This document shows positions 14,711 through 25,699 of a stretch of DNA of 64,000 nt, piece by piece; within the stretch, counting starts at the first letter, position 1, and each line of letters begins with the position of its first letter. The notes beneath the pieces were generated by a model, which ran no database searches, was not told the origin of the DNA, and saw only the letters and a program-made list of their open reading frames with translations. The position numbers and the translations under genes were made by a program. The stretch comes from Vanilla planifolia (Eukaryota > Streptophyta > Magnoliopsida > Asparagales > Orchidaceae): the NCBI GenBank assembly GCA_023846275.1, contig JAIUJO010000141.1, positions 330,001 to 394,000 on the forward strand, in the 5' to 3' direction.

Positions 14711-16407
14711 AAAACATATTATTGTAAAATAGCTCTAAATATTTTATGACATATTTTAAATAATACCTAATTCAACAATCCTTTTGTTTTTTGGATAACA
14801 ACTTCATTATACAATTTATCTCATTTCCTCAAGTTTTTTTATTTAAATATTTCTTTATGAAACTATTTATTTTCTTAAGTTTAAACTATATATTTGTTTG
14901 TTTTCGTTAGATTACTTTAGCTCAATTTATCTCATTTAAAATTTATTATATTTTTTATTAATTTTTTTAACAATAATTTATTATTATTTATTCTTATTTA
15001 CATTTTTAATTGATATTAATTCTAAATGAGGTCTCATCAAGTTAAAACAAATATCATATGCCTTATCTTAATAATATCTATCCAATTTTATACTTCGTCT
15101 CCATAGTGTCCTATAATGCAACTTTCGCAAACAATTTTCTCATTTCATAAAAAATTTTACTTCTGTTTTGTTATATTACTAACAAAAAAATTTCTCTAAT
15201 CTAAGCTTTACATCACTTTGATTTTGTTATTTTACATTGCTTCACTTTATATTATTTCAACTTTATTCAATATTAATTTAATATTAAAATAATATTTTTA
15301 ATTTTTTATGAATTTTTAAAGTGGTAGTTCCTTGTAGTTCTAACTTAATTCGATTGAGAAAAAACAAATATTAATATACTCATCTCAATTAGTTCTATCA
15401 ATTTAAATATTAATTTTCAATAGTTTTTAAATATTTGGTGATCAACAAAATGTTGCACTCAATCTCTTTACTGTTCTAAAAGGTATTTTTCTAGAACAAT
15501 TTATCCCTTAAAACTTTTCACTACGTTGCTCTAAATTTTAGGTCATGTGACCTTTATAAGACAGTGGTTTTGTTATATTATATTACTTCAATTTTCACAT
15601 TGTTCTTATAATAATTATTTTATTAATATTAAATAATAATTTTTCTAATGTTTTCAAATCTTTTTTTTTAATTAGTTAATATTAATATGAACTAATTGTT
15701 TTATTGGGGGAAGTTTTCATTGCTTTGATTATGTAATGTTATTTTACTTCAATTTTTGACAATTTAGATTTGAAATATATTTACATAATGTAAATGACAA
15801 TTTATTATTTATTTTAGTAATTTGTTGCTGTCACAAATAAGATTTATTAGAGAAGAATTAAAGATCATTTGACTCAGTTAAGAGGGCTATCCAACTTTAT
15901 ACTATTTTGTTTATTTATAAATATCTTTATTTCTATGTTTTTTCACATTTTATAAGATATTTGGATATTTAAATCAAGGATGTTACACTCTATCCTTTTG
16001 TATCTAAGAATGTAATGTTGTTGAATAATTTATTTAATTTCTTAAATATTTTTTATGATTTGGTTATATTTTTATGAAATTATAGATCTCCTAATGTGTG
16101 GCCCCTATATCACTTTGATTATGTTTTATTATACTTCATTATTTTATATCATTTGAATTCAAATTTATATTTTCCTTATATTCAAATAATAATTTGTTGT
16201 TATTTATGGTTGCTTACTACTGTAATTCTTAATATTTTTAGATGACCTTTCATCTTGATGAAATAGACATCACTAAACTTCTTGTATGAAGCTTTATCTA
16301 ATTAAACATTAATTTTTATACACTCTAATAAATAATTTTCTACTATTTAGTGCTTTTTTATAAAATATCTAAGTCTATACAAGATTTTATAATCGATGAT
16401 GTTACTT

Positions 16408-16486
16408 TCGAACTTCTTTTTTCTTAAAATGGAAAATTTTTTAAACTCGAACTTCTTTTTTCTTAAAATGGAATGTTTTTTTAAAC
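16408..16486 (+). repeat. Local 39-bp tandem duplication
   Basis: Two adjacent copies start at 16408 and 16447. The first 27 bases (beginning TCGAACTTC, ending AAAATGGAA) are identical. The copies then differ by a few bases and one T-run length change before 'TTTTTTAAAC'. The segment corresponds to the 'CTTAGTATCTTGGAATG' part of the unit. Such high identity contrasts with the low identity between units, so this event is recent. Confidence 0.9.
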
Positions 16487-17024
16487 TCTATTGAATGTCT
16501 TCAAGAATTTACCTTTGAATTGCTTATCTAGCTATGAAACTCTAAATCATCTATCATTTGACTATTACATCACTTTGAATTTGTAATTTATATAGTTCAA
16601 TTTATCTCGTTTTTGTTGTAACGTACAGTTATAAATGATCTCCTTAGTATCTTGGAATACAATTCTCCATCATGATTTCTCTCATTTCTTAAAAATTTTA
16701 TTTCTACTATATAGCTCCATTACCATCTGTTTCTAAATCTCCTCTTATGTGAACATTACATTGCTTTAATTTTTTTATATTATATGACTTCAATTTATCA
16801 TTTTTGACATTTTATAAATATTTAACCAACATTTAAAATAAAATTTTATTATTATTTGTGCTTACCTTGTGATTCATAGGAGTTTTAAAGTAGGTTTGAC
16901 TTAGTTGAAACAAACTTCAATAGACACACCTTGATGTACTCCAAACAATTATGTACTCACTTTTATTTATTAAATTATATTATTTTCTAGCATTCTTTCA
17001 AGCTTTATGAACACATTTAGTATT

Positions 17025-18735
17025 ACTATGTATTATTAAAATAAATAAACATAAATGATAATAAGTTATTATTTTAATCATTAAAAAATACAATTTAATG
17101 TTGAAATGAGATAAAATTTTACACAACAAATTAAAAGTGCATAATATAAAGAAACGAAATAAAAATTACATTTTCTTGTAAAGCCTAGAAATGTTCTAAA
17201 AAGATACATTAAAAATGAAATGAATATTTCACCCAATAGATGTCATTCACTTGAGTCATAAAATGTTAGTTCCCATCCATTGGGTCTCATTTTTAATTAC
17301 ATTTAATTAACTAAGGTAAAAACAAAAAAATAATAAGAAATTATTGTTTTAATATTTGGCACATATATATCAAAGCTAAAATTGTGTAATTGAGTCAATG
17401 TAAAATAACACAATCATAATGATATAAAGGTCACAAAAGTGGACAAAATCACATTCCAAGATATTTAGTTATTTGAGTGTACATCCTTAACAAATAAAAG
17501 ATGTTTGAATTAAATTTTCTTGTATAGTATTAAATAACCAAAGAAAAAAATTTTAAATTATAAAAATGAATATTTAATAAGATAACAGTCACCTAGATGA
17601 GTCAATGATATTTTTTCTTTATAATTTGACCTCATTTTTTATTACTATGAATTAAGATAATATAATAAAGCAAAAATAGTATGTTTTTAATCTTTAGAAA
17701 ATTTATATTAAAGCTAAAAAAAATAAATTAAAGTATCAATGTAAAGGTGACTTAAGAGTACATTTAGAGTGACATGGTATTATAACCAAATAAAGGATAA
17801 ATGATTAATGAAACCTTAAAAGTTTTTTAAAACAATATTTAAACCAATAGAAATAAAAAATTTAAAAATAAAAGGTTGAATATTTAACTTTTTAGAACAC
17901 ATCAACATAATTTTAATGATTTTATTCTCTCTTGAGTAGAAGACATTTGAAATTTCTATGAATTCGTGAAGTAAATAAGTGCAAATGGTACTAAATTATT
18001 TTTTAATGACAATTAAATATATATTACAGTAGAATAACCTATATCAAAGCACAAAATTTGATTAAATTTGTTTTTTTGTTTTAGGAAAGTTGTGTTCCAA
18101 TATTTTAAAGATATTAGGGGCAACAACCTTGATCGCCAAAGATCGCATGAATCAAAATGTTAATAAAATCAGGTCAAACCCATTGAAAATAAAAAAATTA
18201 AGAATATATTAAAGAAAAACAAATTGGATATAGCTCATTGAGATGAGTTCAATGACAGTTGTTTCGTCTCAATTAAATAATATTTAGAACCACTACGAGT
18301 TATTTAATTTGGTACATATAAGCAATGTAACATAACCAAATACATGTAGTACTTGTTATACAATAAAAATTTTGGGGTTGCATTTTAACATAACAAGATA
18401 AAAGAAAAACATTTGTATAAATGGGATAAATTATACAATAATGTTACAATCAAAATACAAAGGACACCACGTGAGACATCCTCAATGGTTAAATCTGGCA
18501 CAATGTCAAATCACCTATATAGTATGACAAAATATTGAAGAATAAAATATTTAAAATTTTAAAAAATGGATATTTAATTAGATAAAGTTCATTGAGACAT
18601 GTCTACAAATGTTTCTGTCATCGTGATGAGAACGTGATTAGAATTCCTACTAACCACAAAAGTGAATAACCATAAATAATAATGCATTGTTTTCTTAGTA
18701 TTAAATAAATACATATTAAAGTTCAGAAGAGATAA
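17025..18735 (-). repeat. Satellite array, reverse block B
   Basis: About four units run in the opposite orientation. The reverse-complement landmarks are clear: 'CATAAATGATAATAAGTTAT' at about 17051, 'TTTGACCTCATTTTTTATTA' near 17625, 'AGCTCATTGAGATGAGTTC' at 18232-18250, and 'AACCATAAATAATAATGC' near 18668-18685. The left junction replaces a forward unit in mid-course. On the right, 'AATAAATACATATTAAAGTT' (reverse) changes to 'AATGTTACAGTCATTTATG' (forward) near 18735. Confidence 0.85.
18234..18247 (-). other. Compact dyad CTCAT-n4-ATGAG (example copy)
   Basis: The 14 bases form five-base arms around a four-base centre. The same site occurs in forward blocks as CTCATC-TC-GATGAG or close variants (CATCTCGATGAG at 2350-2361; CCATCTCGATGAG at 50697-50709; CTCTCGATGAG at 63878-63888). 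Reverse-block copies lie at 35127-35139, 47199-47212 and 50123-50135. It follows 'GATGAAACAAATG' by roughly 15-20 bp in each unit. Its size and symmetry resemble a dimeric protein site, but binding is only a hypothesis. Confidence 0.6.
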
Positions 18736-19184
18736 TAAATGTTACAGTCATTTATGTCAGCATAATGAAATGTAAGTTTCTTTTATAATTTATCTCATTT
18801 CTCTTAATATTTCAATGGACATGTATAAATTACAATTTTTCTCTTATTCTCTTCTAATGTGATGCTTACATCATTTTAATCTAGCAATATTATGTTCAAT
18901 CAATTTATGTCATTTAAGATTTAATAACATTTATTTGATATTTGAATATCAACTTAATATTATTTGTGCATATTTACTATAGTAATTTGTAGAAATTCCA
19001 AATATGGTTTGAACAAGAAGAAGCAAATGTTGTTTAACTCATCTCAAAAAGCTCAAACATCTTAAATTTTCATTTCTAAAACTTTAAAGTCTTTACTTTC
19101 AAAGGTTTTGGCTAACCTTAGAATGTATTTTGATTCCCTCCTAATTTGATTATCGATGGTGTTATAATTTTAAATACTTGATAT
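18736..19184 (+). repeat. Satellite array, forward block C (left part)
   Basis: Forward orientation resumes at the GATGTTACACTC segment ('GTTACAGTCATTTATGTC'). It continues through 'AATTTATCTCATTTCTCTTA', 'TTCTAATGTGATGCTTACAT' and a new unit start near 18985 ('AATTTGTAGAAATTCCAAAT'). It ends about 19180 at 'GATTATCGATGGTGTTATAA', after which the landmarks stop. Confidence 0.8.
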
Positions 19185-19915
19185 GTTGATAAAAAAGTAA
19201 TGCCTTAATAAAATAACTAAATAATGCATGTTTGAAGTTAGTACAATAACCAACATGTTTGGGGACTAGCATTCCTAACCTATTAATGGCAACTAGTTTT
19301 TTTCAGGCATTGGTGAAACATTTTGTTACTATTCCTAAAAGGTTAATTCTTGTTTTTTTTATTTTAATTAGTATCACTTCTACTAATTAATTATTTCAAC
19401 CATAACTTATTTTTCATAAAGATTACTAAGATAATACAAAGATGTGATAGAAATAAAATAATTCTCAAAACTATCAATGAAGATGGATTAACTTTGGAAG
19501 AACTAAATATTTTTCAAAGATAACTAATTTAAAAGAAAATTTTAATTTATGTGTCTTGTAAAAAATAATTATGCAAAGGTTAACATACTAATCTAAGAAA
19601 AACTAAAAATTCTAAATTAAATTTAAAATATATCACTTCATGATTTTCTATTCAAATAATGGCAATCATTATGATATTTTTTATTTACTTAACTTCTTTT
19701 TAAAGTTATCCATGATCAAGAGTATGAGCTATCCAAAATCTAAAACTTTGCTCAAAGAAATTTATTTGAAATACATAAGGCTTGTTGTATTGAACATCGT
19801 CTCAAGTGATCATGTTTACCAATGTATATAAACATATAATAATAATTTCGATCAATGTAATGGATCTTGATTAAAGCAACCTAATGGTCAGAAGAGAATT
19901 GATATAGAGTTATTT
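19185..19915. other. Insertion of non-satellite DNA in block C
   Basis: About 730 bp show no satellite landmarks and separate two forward pieces of the array. It holds a T-run near 19352 and a 63-codon open frame at 19640-19831 (plus) that resembles no family I know. I found no terminal repeats or target-site duplication by eye, so its origin, whether transposon relic or rearranged flank, is open. Confidence 0.55.
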
Positions 19916-19917
19916 AA

Positions 19918-20082
19918 GAATATATCAAGTCAAAGCAAAGCAATTCATGAAATGAGAAAAATTTTACATGAAACTTCCATTAAAGATACTATGGTTATCA
20001 ATTGTAACATCTCTGATGATTAAATACATTAAGAATCAAAATGTCTCGTAAAGAATAAAACAATCCAAAAAATATACAGCCA
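19918..20082 (-). repeat. Isolated reverse satellite fragment
   Basis: About 165 bp read as part of a reverse unit. 'GAAATGAGAAAAATTTTACA' and 'GAAACTTCCATTAAAGATAC' lead to 'TTGTAACATCTCTGATGATT', 'AAGAATCAAAATGTCTCGTA' and 'AAAGAATAAAACAATCC'. It sits between non-satellite DNA on the left and forward repeat on the right (from 'AACTTGGAATATCACTTTC', about 20095). This is a small inverted piece left by rearrangement. Confidence 0.75.
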
Positions 20083-20084
20083 AA

Positions 20085-23000
20085 TCCTTATTAACTTGGA
20101 ATATCACTTTCTCATATAATTTATCTTATTTTTTCAGATTTGTTACCTTTGTTTGCATATACTACTAAGAATCTTTAATTCTCTTCTATTGTAACCATAA
20201 CATAACTTTTATTAGTTTATATTAAATTGCTTGAATTCATCTCATTCTTGATTTAATATATATTTTCATATTATTAAGATAATAATATATTATTATTTTT
20301 TTAATTAATTTCGTAAATGGTAATAATTACGAATTGAGTATTATAGAAATGAAACAAGCATTATCATATTTGTCACGTCGAGTTGTATCAAATTAAATAT
20401 TCATTCATTTTGATTTATTGGTTCTTTTAAGGTTCTGACATACTTTAAGAAGCATCTGAACATGTACATGATTTGACAATCAAGAATATTATTATATAAC
20501 ATTTTATTATCTTGAAATGAAACATTCTCACACACTATCTCATTTATTTATAAATATTTCTATAGTGTTATTATGTGTTGTTGTTTAAATTTGTCCTATT
20601 TTAATTTTAAATTTTTTTATTAATATTAAAAAATAAAATACTAATATTTATAATTTTTAATTTTTATAATTATAGTAATTTTTTGAAATATTTATTAAGG
20701 ATTTAAAAATATTATTTGACTAGTCTCAATAAGTTATATGAAACAAAATATTCATTTTTTATATTTAATTTTTTTAGTGTTTTGGAATTATTTATAAGAT
20801 TTTTAATTCATACATAATTTGTTGATCAAAGATATTATACTTGATCTTCTTCGTATCCCCGAAAGGCGACGTTCCTATATAATTTGTCATTTTTTCAAAA
20901 TTTTAGAATTAATTACACAATATCACATTGCTTTAATTTATCTTATTTTTTATTTTATATTTATTTAATATTAAAATAAAAATCTATTACTATTTATGCT
21001 TGTTTATTTATTTAATTTATAGTATTTTTAAATAAGGATATATCATGATGAAATAAATGTCTTTGGAATCGCCTCAAGAAGTTTTATCTAATAAAATATT
21101 CGTTGGTTAAATTGATCATTATTATTATTTATAAGATTTTGACATTTTTATGAGACATTTGAGGTGTATCTATGTTGACATCTCCATAGTTTCTGCCTAA
21201 TTTCTTGAAATCGTTCACTGTCATTTGATTATATTATCATATAAGTCTTAAAATTCTTGTGTTACTATTAAAATTCTTTATTTTGTTATATTATATATCA
21301 TAAATTAATAAAACTAGAGCATTAATTATACTTCCATAATATTTTAAAAATTATTTGTTATTATTAAAGTTTAATTAAGCTAGTGTTATTCACTTTAATT
21401 CTAAATGAGCTCTAATTGAAAAATCAAAGGTCAACATACTCATCATAGTAAGCTTTAAAATATTAAGCATTTTTTATTTTTTATGTTATTTTTTTCTATG
21501 ATTGTTGCATGCGTTACAAGATATTCCAACGCATACATGACTTTTTGGTCAAACATATTATCCTCAATCTCATAAGTATCCTAGAATGAAACTTTTTTGA
21601 ACAATTTATCTTAGTTCCTCAAACCATTTTCTTTGATTAGATAATTTTACCGCAAAACCCTTGTTTTTTATCTCGTAACCCAAACATCTGATTCACTTGT
21701 TCATATTACATCATTCATGTTTATCTCATTATTTATTTATTATGTCAGCACAATTATCTAAATAATAGTTATCTTTTTATATTTTTTTAGCCTTGTAATT
21801 CACAGTAGTTTAAAATTAGATCTAATCATGATGAAACAAACATCTTTAGACTTATTGTAATGAGATCTACCACATTAAATATTGCTTTAATTTATAGTTA
21901 ATATAAAATTAATAATTTAGTATTACTTTTTCTTTTTTTATATTGATAATTCGTAGTAAATCCAAACGAGGTATGTTGGAAATTTAAAAAATGTCATTAG
22001 ACTCATGTAAATGAGGTGAATTATACTAAATATTTTTTTATGCATCTAAAATTGTTAGGAGTTTTAGAATGCTTTATAGCACATTTCAACTCTACTATAT
22101 TTGATGATCAGTGACATTAAACTTGATCTCCTTAGTATCTTGGAATATAATTTTCTCATATAATTTATCACATTTCTTAAAAATATTTTCTTTATTTAAT
22201 GCATTAGATTTCTTCAATTAATTTTTTTCTTCCTTTATTATTAATTTATATAAAATTTTAAAAAAATATTAATTTTCAACCATATTTATTTTTTTAATTC
22301 ACTATAATCCTAAACAAGATTCCACTAAAATAAAACAATTTCATTGGACTCCTAAACAAGGTTATATCAAAATTAAAAAAATATCATTACACTAACCTTG
22401 ACAATCTCTATCTAATTAAATATTTATTTTTTTATATTTAAATGTTTTATTCTCTAATATTTTGGTAGCCTTTACATGACATTTTGATTTTTACATACAT
22501 CATTGATTGAGACTGCTACACTTCATCTCCATCCTATCATTCAATGAAACTACCACATACAAGTTTTCTTCAAATATTTTTCTATTTTTTTATCTCGTTA
22601 TAGCTTTAAAAATTAATTTATATTAAAAGAAAATTTTATTATTATTTATCTTGAATTATTTTTTAATTCATAGCAATTAAAAAAATAAGCTCTCATAGAG
22701 TTATTATTATTTATCATGTCATCGAACAGATCTTGTTAAGATCTATCATATTTAATACTCATTATTATATTCTTTGAAATATTTCTTCAATGCCTTTTGT
22801 AGTCATGATAAAGCATTTTAATTCAAGCTTGATTTGATAAAAATAATGTTACACTTGACCTTCTTTTTATCTTAAAATTGAAGCTTTACATTAAATTTAT
22901 AAAATCACTTCAAATTTTTCACTTCAATTTAATTATATTGATATGTGATAATAAATCTCTACTCATGTGAGCTACAAATCTATTTAATTTTGTCATATTA

Positions 23001-23485
23001 CATTACAATTTTAATATCATTTGCGCTTTAATCTATTTTTTCTTAATATTTATACTCTTAACTTAGTAACTAATAACAATTTCAAAAGAGGTTTGTTTAA
23101 AGACAAAAAAAATATTTTTCAATTTAATTTGATTAGCTCTACCAAATTAAATATTTTTTTTTATTTTTAATTGTTTTTTTTGACATTTTTTATGTAAATT
23201 TTGTTTCATACTTTCTCATTAAATTTATTTCACATATTTGAATTTTTTAGTATGATTTGGTTATATACCGATGAATTTGTAATAATGCGCTCGTGAAACT
23301 TTGATCTTGCTTTAATTTGTTTATATTACATTTCCTACACATATTTTATTAAAGATTGGTAATATATTAATTTATAATTAATATATTAATTGGCTATTAT
23401 TTATTGTCTTTAATTTGTTTATTCACAATAATTTTTAATTTATTTTAATTTTTTAGCATTTTTTAAAAGTGATTTCACTCAAATA
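20085..23485 (+). repeat. Satellite array, forward block C (right part)
   Basis: Unit starts are near 20313, 20670, 21017, 21385, 21795, 21944, 22295, 22663, 23064 and 23416. Spacings of 340-410 bp are common and there is one interval of about 150 bp (21795 to 21944), so deletions are more frequent here than in block A. 'CTTGATCTCCTTAGTATCTT' near 22122 is one of the best-preserved copies of that segment. The array stops near 23485 and unique DNA follows. Confidence 0.85.
22309..22395 (+). repeat. Local duplication of the unit's leading segment
   Basis: 'CCTAAACAAG' occurs at 22309 and again at 22351, a 42-bp offset. Each copy is followed by a related run ('CACTAAAATAAAACAATTTC' versus 'TATCAAAATTAAAAAAATAT') and then CATT. 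It is a duplication of the 'AAATGAGGTCTAATCAAGATG' region within one unit. The copies have diverged, so it is older than the 39-bp duplication at 16408. Confidence 0.65.
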
Positions 23486-23489
23486 TATT

Positions 23490-25240
23490 ACTTCTATATT
23501 CAAACAAGATTCAAATGGAATTTACTGAAGTTTAACTTGTTCATGAGGTAGCTTAAATTTAGCTATTTGAACTTAAAAGTAAGAGCTTTGATTCTATTGC
23601 AATTGTAAATGTCCAATTACTTTTCAACATATGTAGAATGGATGGCACTCCCAACACAAGCTCTAAAATTGAATTATTTTTGGATTGAAGGAGAATTCTT
23701 AGGAAAATGTTCAAACAGTGGAGTCTGATAAGAACATGTTGTCCAAACATATCGAATTATAGCCATATCAAGTTGACCAATTAATATTGATTCACCAACA
23801 CACTGTCAGCACTTTCTTAGACCCACCTTCATTTCCATTTATTAGTGTTAGAAAAATTATTTAAAGATAATAGGAGTTAAATGAGGCAACACTTATTAAT
23901 GATGTCTAAAAATTCTTGAATTTCTTTCAAAATAGGAGTGGGATGCTCCTAATACTAAGTAGTGTTTCCACAACATTGAAATCTCTTCCAGTTATTCATG
24001 ACAAGTTGACGCTCTCAAAACTTTTGATGAGACAATGTTAGAGAGATCTTTCATTTGTATTTGAGCAATTGTCATAAAAGAATAAGTAATTAGAATAATT
24101 GGTTCATTCTTGATGTTTATCAAAAGCTGAGTTAACTATGTTTAATCAAGTATGACCTAGCTAGAAAAATCTTTGTTTGAAGGGATCCACTTTTATTTGA
24201 CTTATTTCCTTCACACCCTTAATGTAGAAACTTTCTAGCATATTGAAACAATCTTTCCTTACGTTCCGCATATGAAATAAGGGAAATTCTCTATTTTTCT
24301 TATATTATTTAGACAACTATCTGAACTTTTATTCATTGCTTTAGTTATTTTAGTGATTTTTTATTAAATAATCATCAATTTAGATAATTTGTGTTGTTTC
24401 TTATTTCCATTGTGATTGTCTTATTTTTCTTGAACAATACTCTACTTTTTATAGGCCTAACTACTAAAGACAAGGGTGAATTCTTCATCATTGTATTGGA
24501 AATAAATTAAACTCATTGTTGATTCTTCATGTTTTTCACTAAAAATTTTTAATGTTTGAAGATCATGCAAATGATGAGCTAAGTACTATGATGTTTTGAA
24601 ATCTAAAACTAAAACCTCTTGTCTACTTAATCTATGAAATTTTTGTAATAACCTAAAATCATCACTCATAGAATAAATAATTTAATTTTTAATTTCTTTT
24701 ATTGAGCTCTATTTGATGTACAAAGTGCTTAATTGACTTCTACCATCCTTATTAAACTTTTCTTCTCATTTTTGGATGGAGATAGACAATGCATTGAATA
24801 ATTGATTGCATTATTTTTTGACATAGCTTTTTGCAATGATTCAATTTAATATTATTGTCCTTTAGCCTACAATTACAATTTATCATCAAACATATGTTTG
24901 CAAGGACTTCGTTTATCAAGGTAAAGGGAATCTCTTGCATATCTAGCATAAGTGGTGGGTTTTTTATTATTTTATTACACTAGCAATGATGTATGTAATG
25001 AACCTACTTGTAATAACTTTAGCAATATTTATGAAGACTATCATATTGACACTTTTTACAAAAATCCATTGTTGTTGCCTCATTTATGTAGCTTTTTTTA
25101 TTTTTATATTAATCATTTTTTAATTCAACATCCATGTAAACCATTACAATAGATGCCCAAGTTAGGTTGATCATTATTGGATCCACTTTGAGATGGTTTT
25201 CAATGTATAATGCTAGAAGTAAAGAGTTGGCTTTTGTTGA
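23490..25240. other. Unique island, left part, no gene seen
   Basis: The satellite landmarks are absent and composition is less extreme than in the array. Open frames are short (63 codons minus at 23559-23750; 65 codons minus at 24752-24949; 66 codons plus at 24952-25152). They are rich in Ile, Leu, Phe and Asn, as expected of random AT-rich reading, and I recognise none of them. No transposon ends or RNA genes are visible. Confidence 0.5.
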
Positions 25241-25254
25241 GAAAATGGATTGGA

Positions 25255-25695
25255 AAAAGTTCCATTAAAACATAAACCTGTGCCAGGGAAAGTTGCATGT
25301 TTAGATGGAAGTCAAGTTGTCATTTGAATGCCATCAGCTAAAGATACATTATTTTTTAAGATCTATGAAACCAAAGGCATATATAGTCTTCGTTTCTTGT
25401 GAATCAAATAAGAACATCATAGTCGATTAGATATAACTAATGTATTTTTATTTCTTCTTGTAGTAACTTTGGTATGTTACTTTTCCTTTAACAAAGATGG
25501 TGAAGGATTTCGAACTTCCTTGAGAGACTTGATGATTGGGGAGCACGCCAAAGGAGAACCAAAGTTTGACCAACCATCCGAGGTTATGACAACAAATGAA
25601 TAGCTTGAGTGCCTAAGGGAACATTTCCTAGAAGTTTGTATACAATTGAGGCCATGGGTATTAACAGGTGTGACAAATTTAACAGTTATCAATTA
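25255..25695 (+). pseudogene. Possible decayed coding relic, family unknown
   Basis: This patch is visibly richer in G and C than its surroundings and reads as protein-like in pieces on the plus strand. One piece, about 25265-25325, reads PLKHKPVPGKVACLDGSQVV before a stop. A second, after that stop, starts MPSAKDTLFFKIYETKG. A third, about 25496-25595, starts GEGFRTSLRDLMIGEHAKG and ends in a stop. The frame stays open past that stop for about 30 codons (LECLREHFLEVCIQLRPWVL). The interrupting stops mean it cannot make one protein as it stands. The minus strand carries an open frame of 71 codons over the same place (25477-25692), so strand choice is uncertain. I do not recognise a family. 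Confidence 0.2.
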
Positions 25696-25699
25696 AACA

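Larger units (their letters stand above)
2090..17015 (+). repeat. Diverged ~410-bp satellite array, forward block A
   Basis: About 36 consecutive units are in forward orientation. I located the 'AATTCATAG..AAATGAGGT' segment near 2300, 2701, 3111, 3533, 3930, 4351, 4754, 5170, 5581, 6001, 6410, 6603, 7015, 7430, 7851, 8205, 8631, 9041, 9456, 9861, about 10240, 10627, 11027, 11446, 11862, 12205, 12613, 12916, 13335, 13745, 14163, 14539, 15005, 15322, 15815, 16221 and 16871. Most spacings are 400-420 bp, and the shorter ones are units with internal deletions. There is no unique DNA between units, which argues for tandem amplification rather than independent insertions. Units are heavily diverged and share short motifs, so homogenisation appears to have ceased long ago. 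The block ends inside a unit near 17015, where orientation flips. The short open frames here are random readings of the repeat. Confidence 0.9.

Noticed and set aside
2090..17015. CRISPR array or bacterial repeat array
   Set aside because: The repeat unit is 410 bp, not 20-50 bp, with no short identical repeats or spacers, and the composition and promoter-like elements are eukaryotic.
23559..24949. Short minus-strand open frames as a gene in pieces
   Set aside because: Sixty-odd-codon frames without motifs, splice-site support or shared composition do not justify a gene model.
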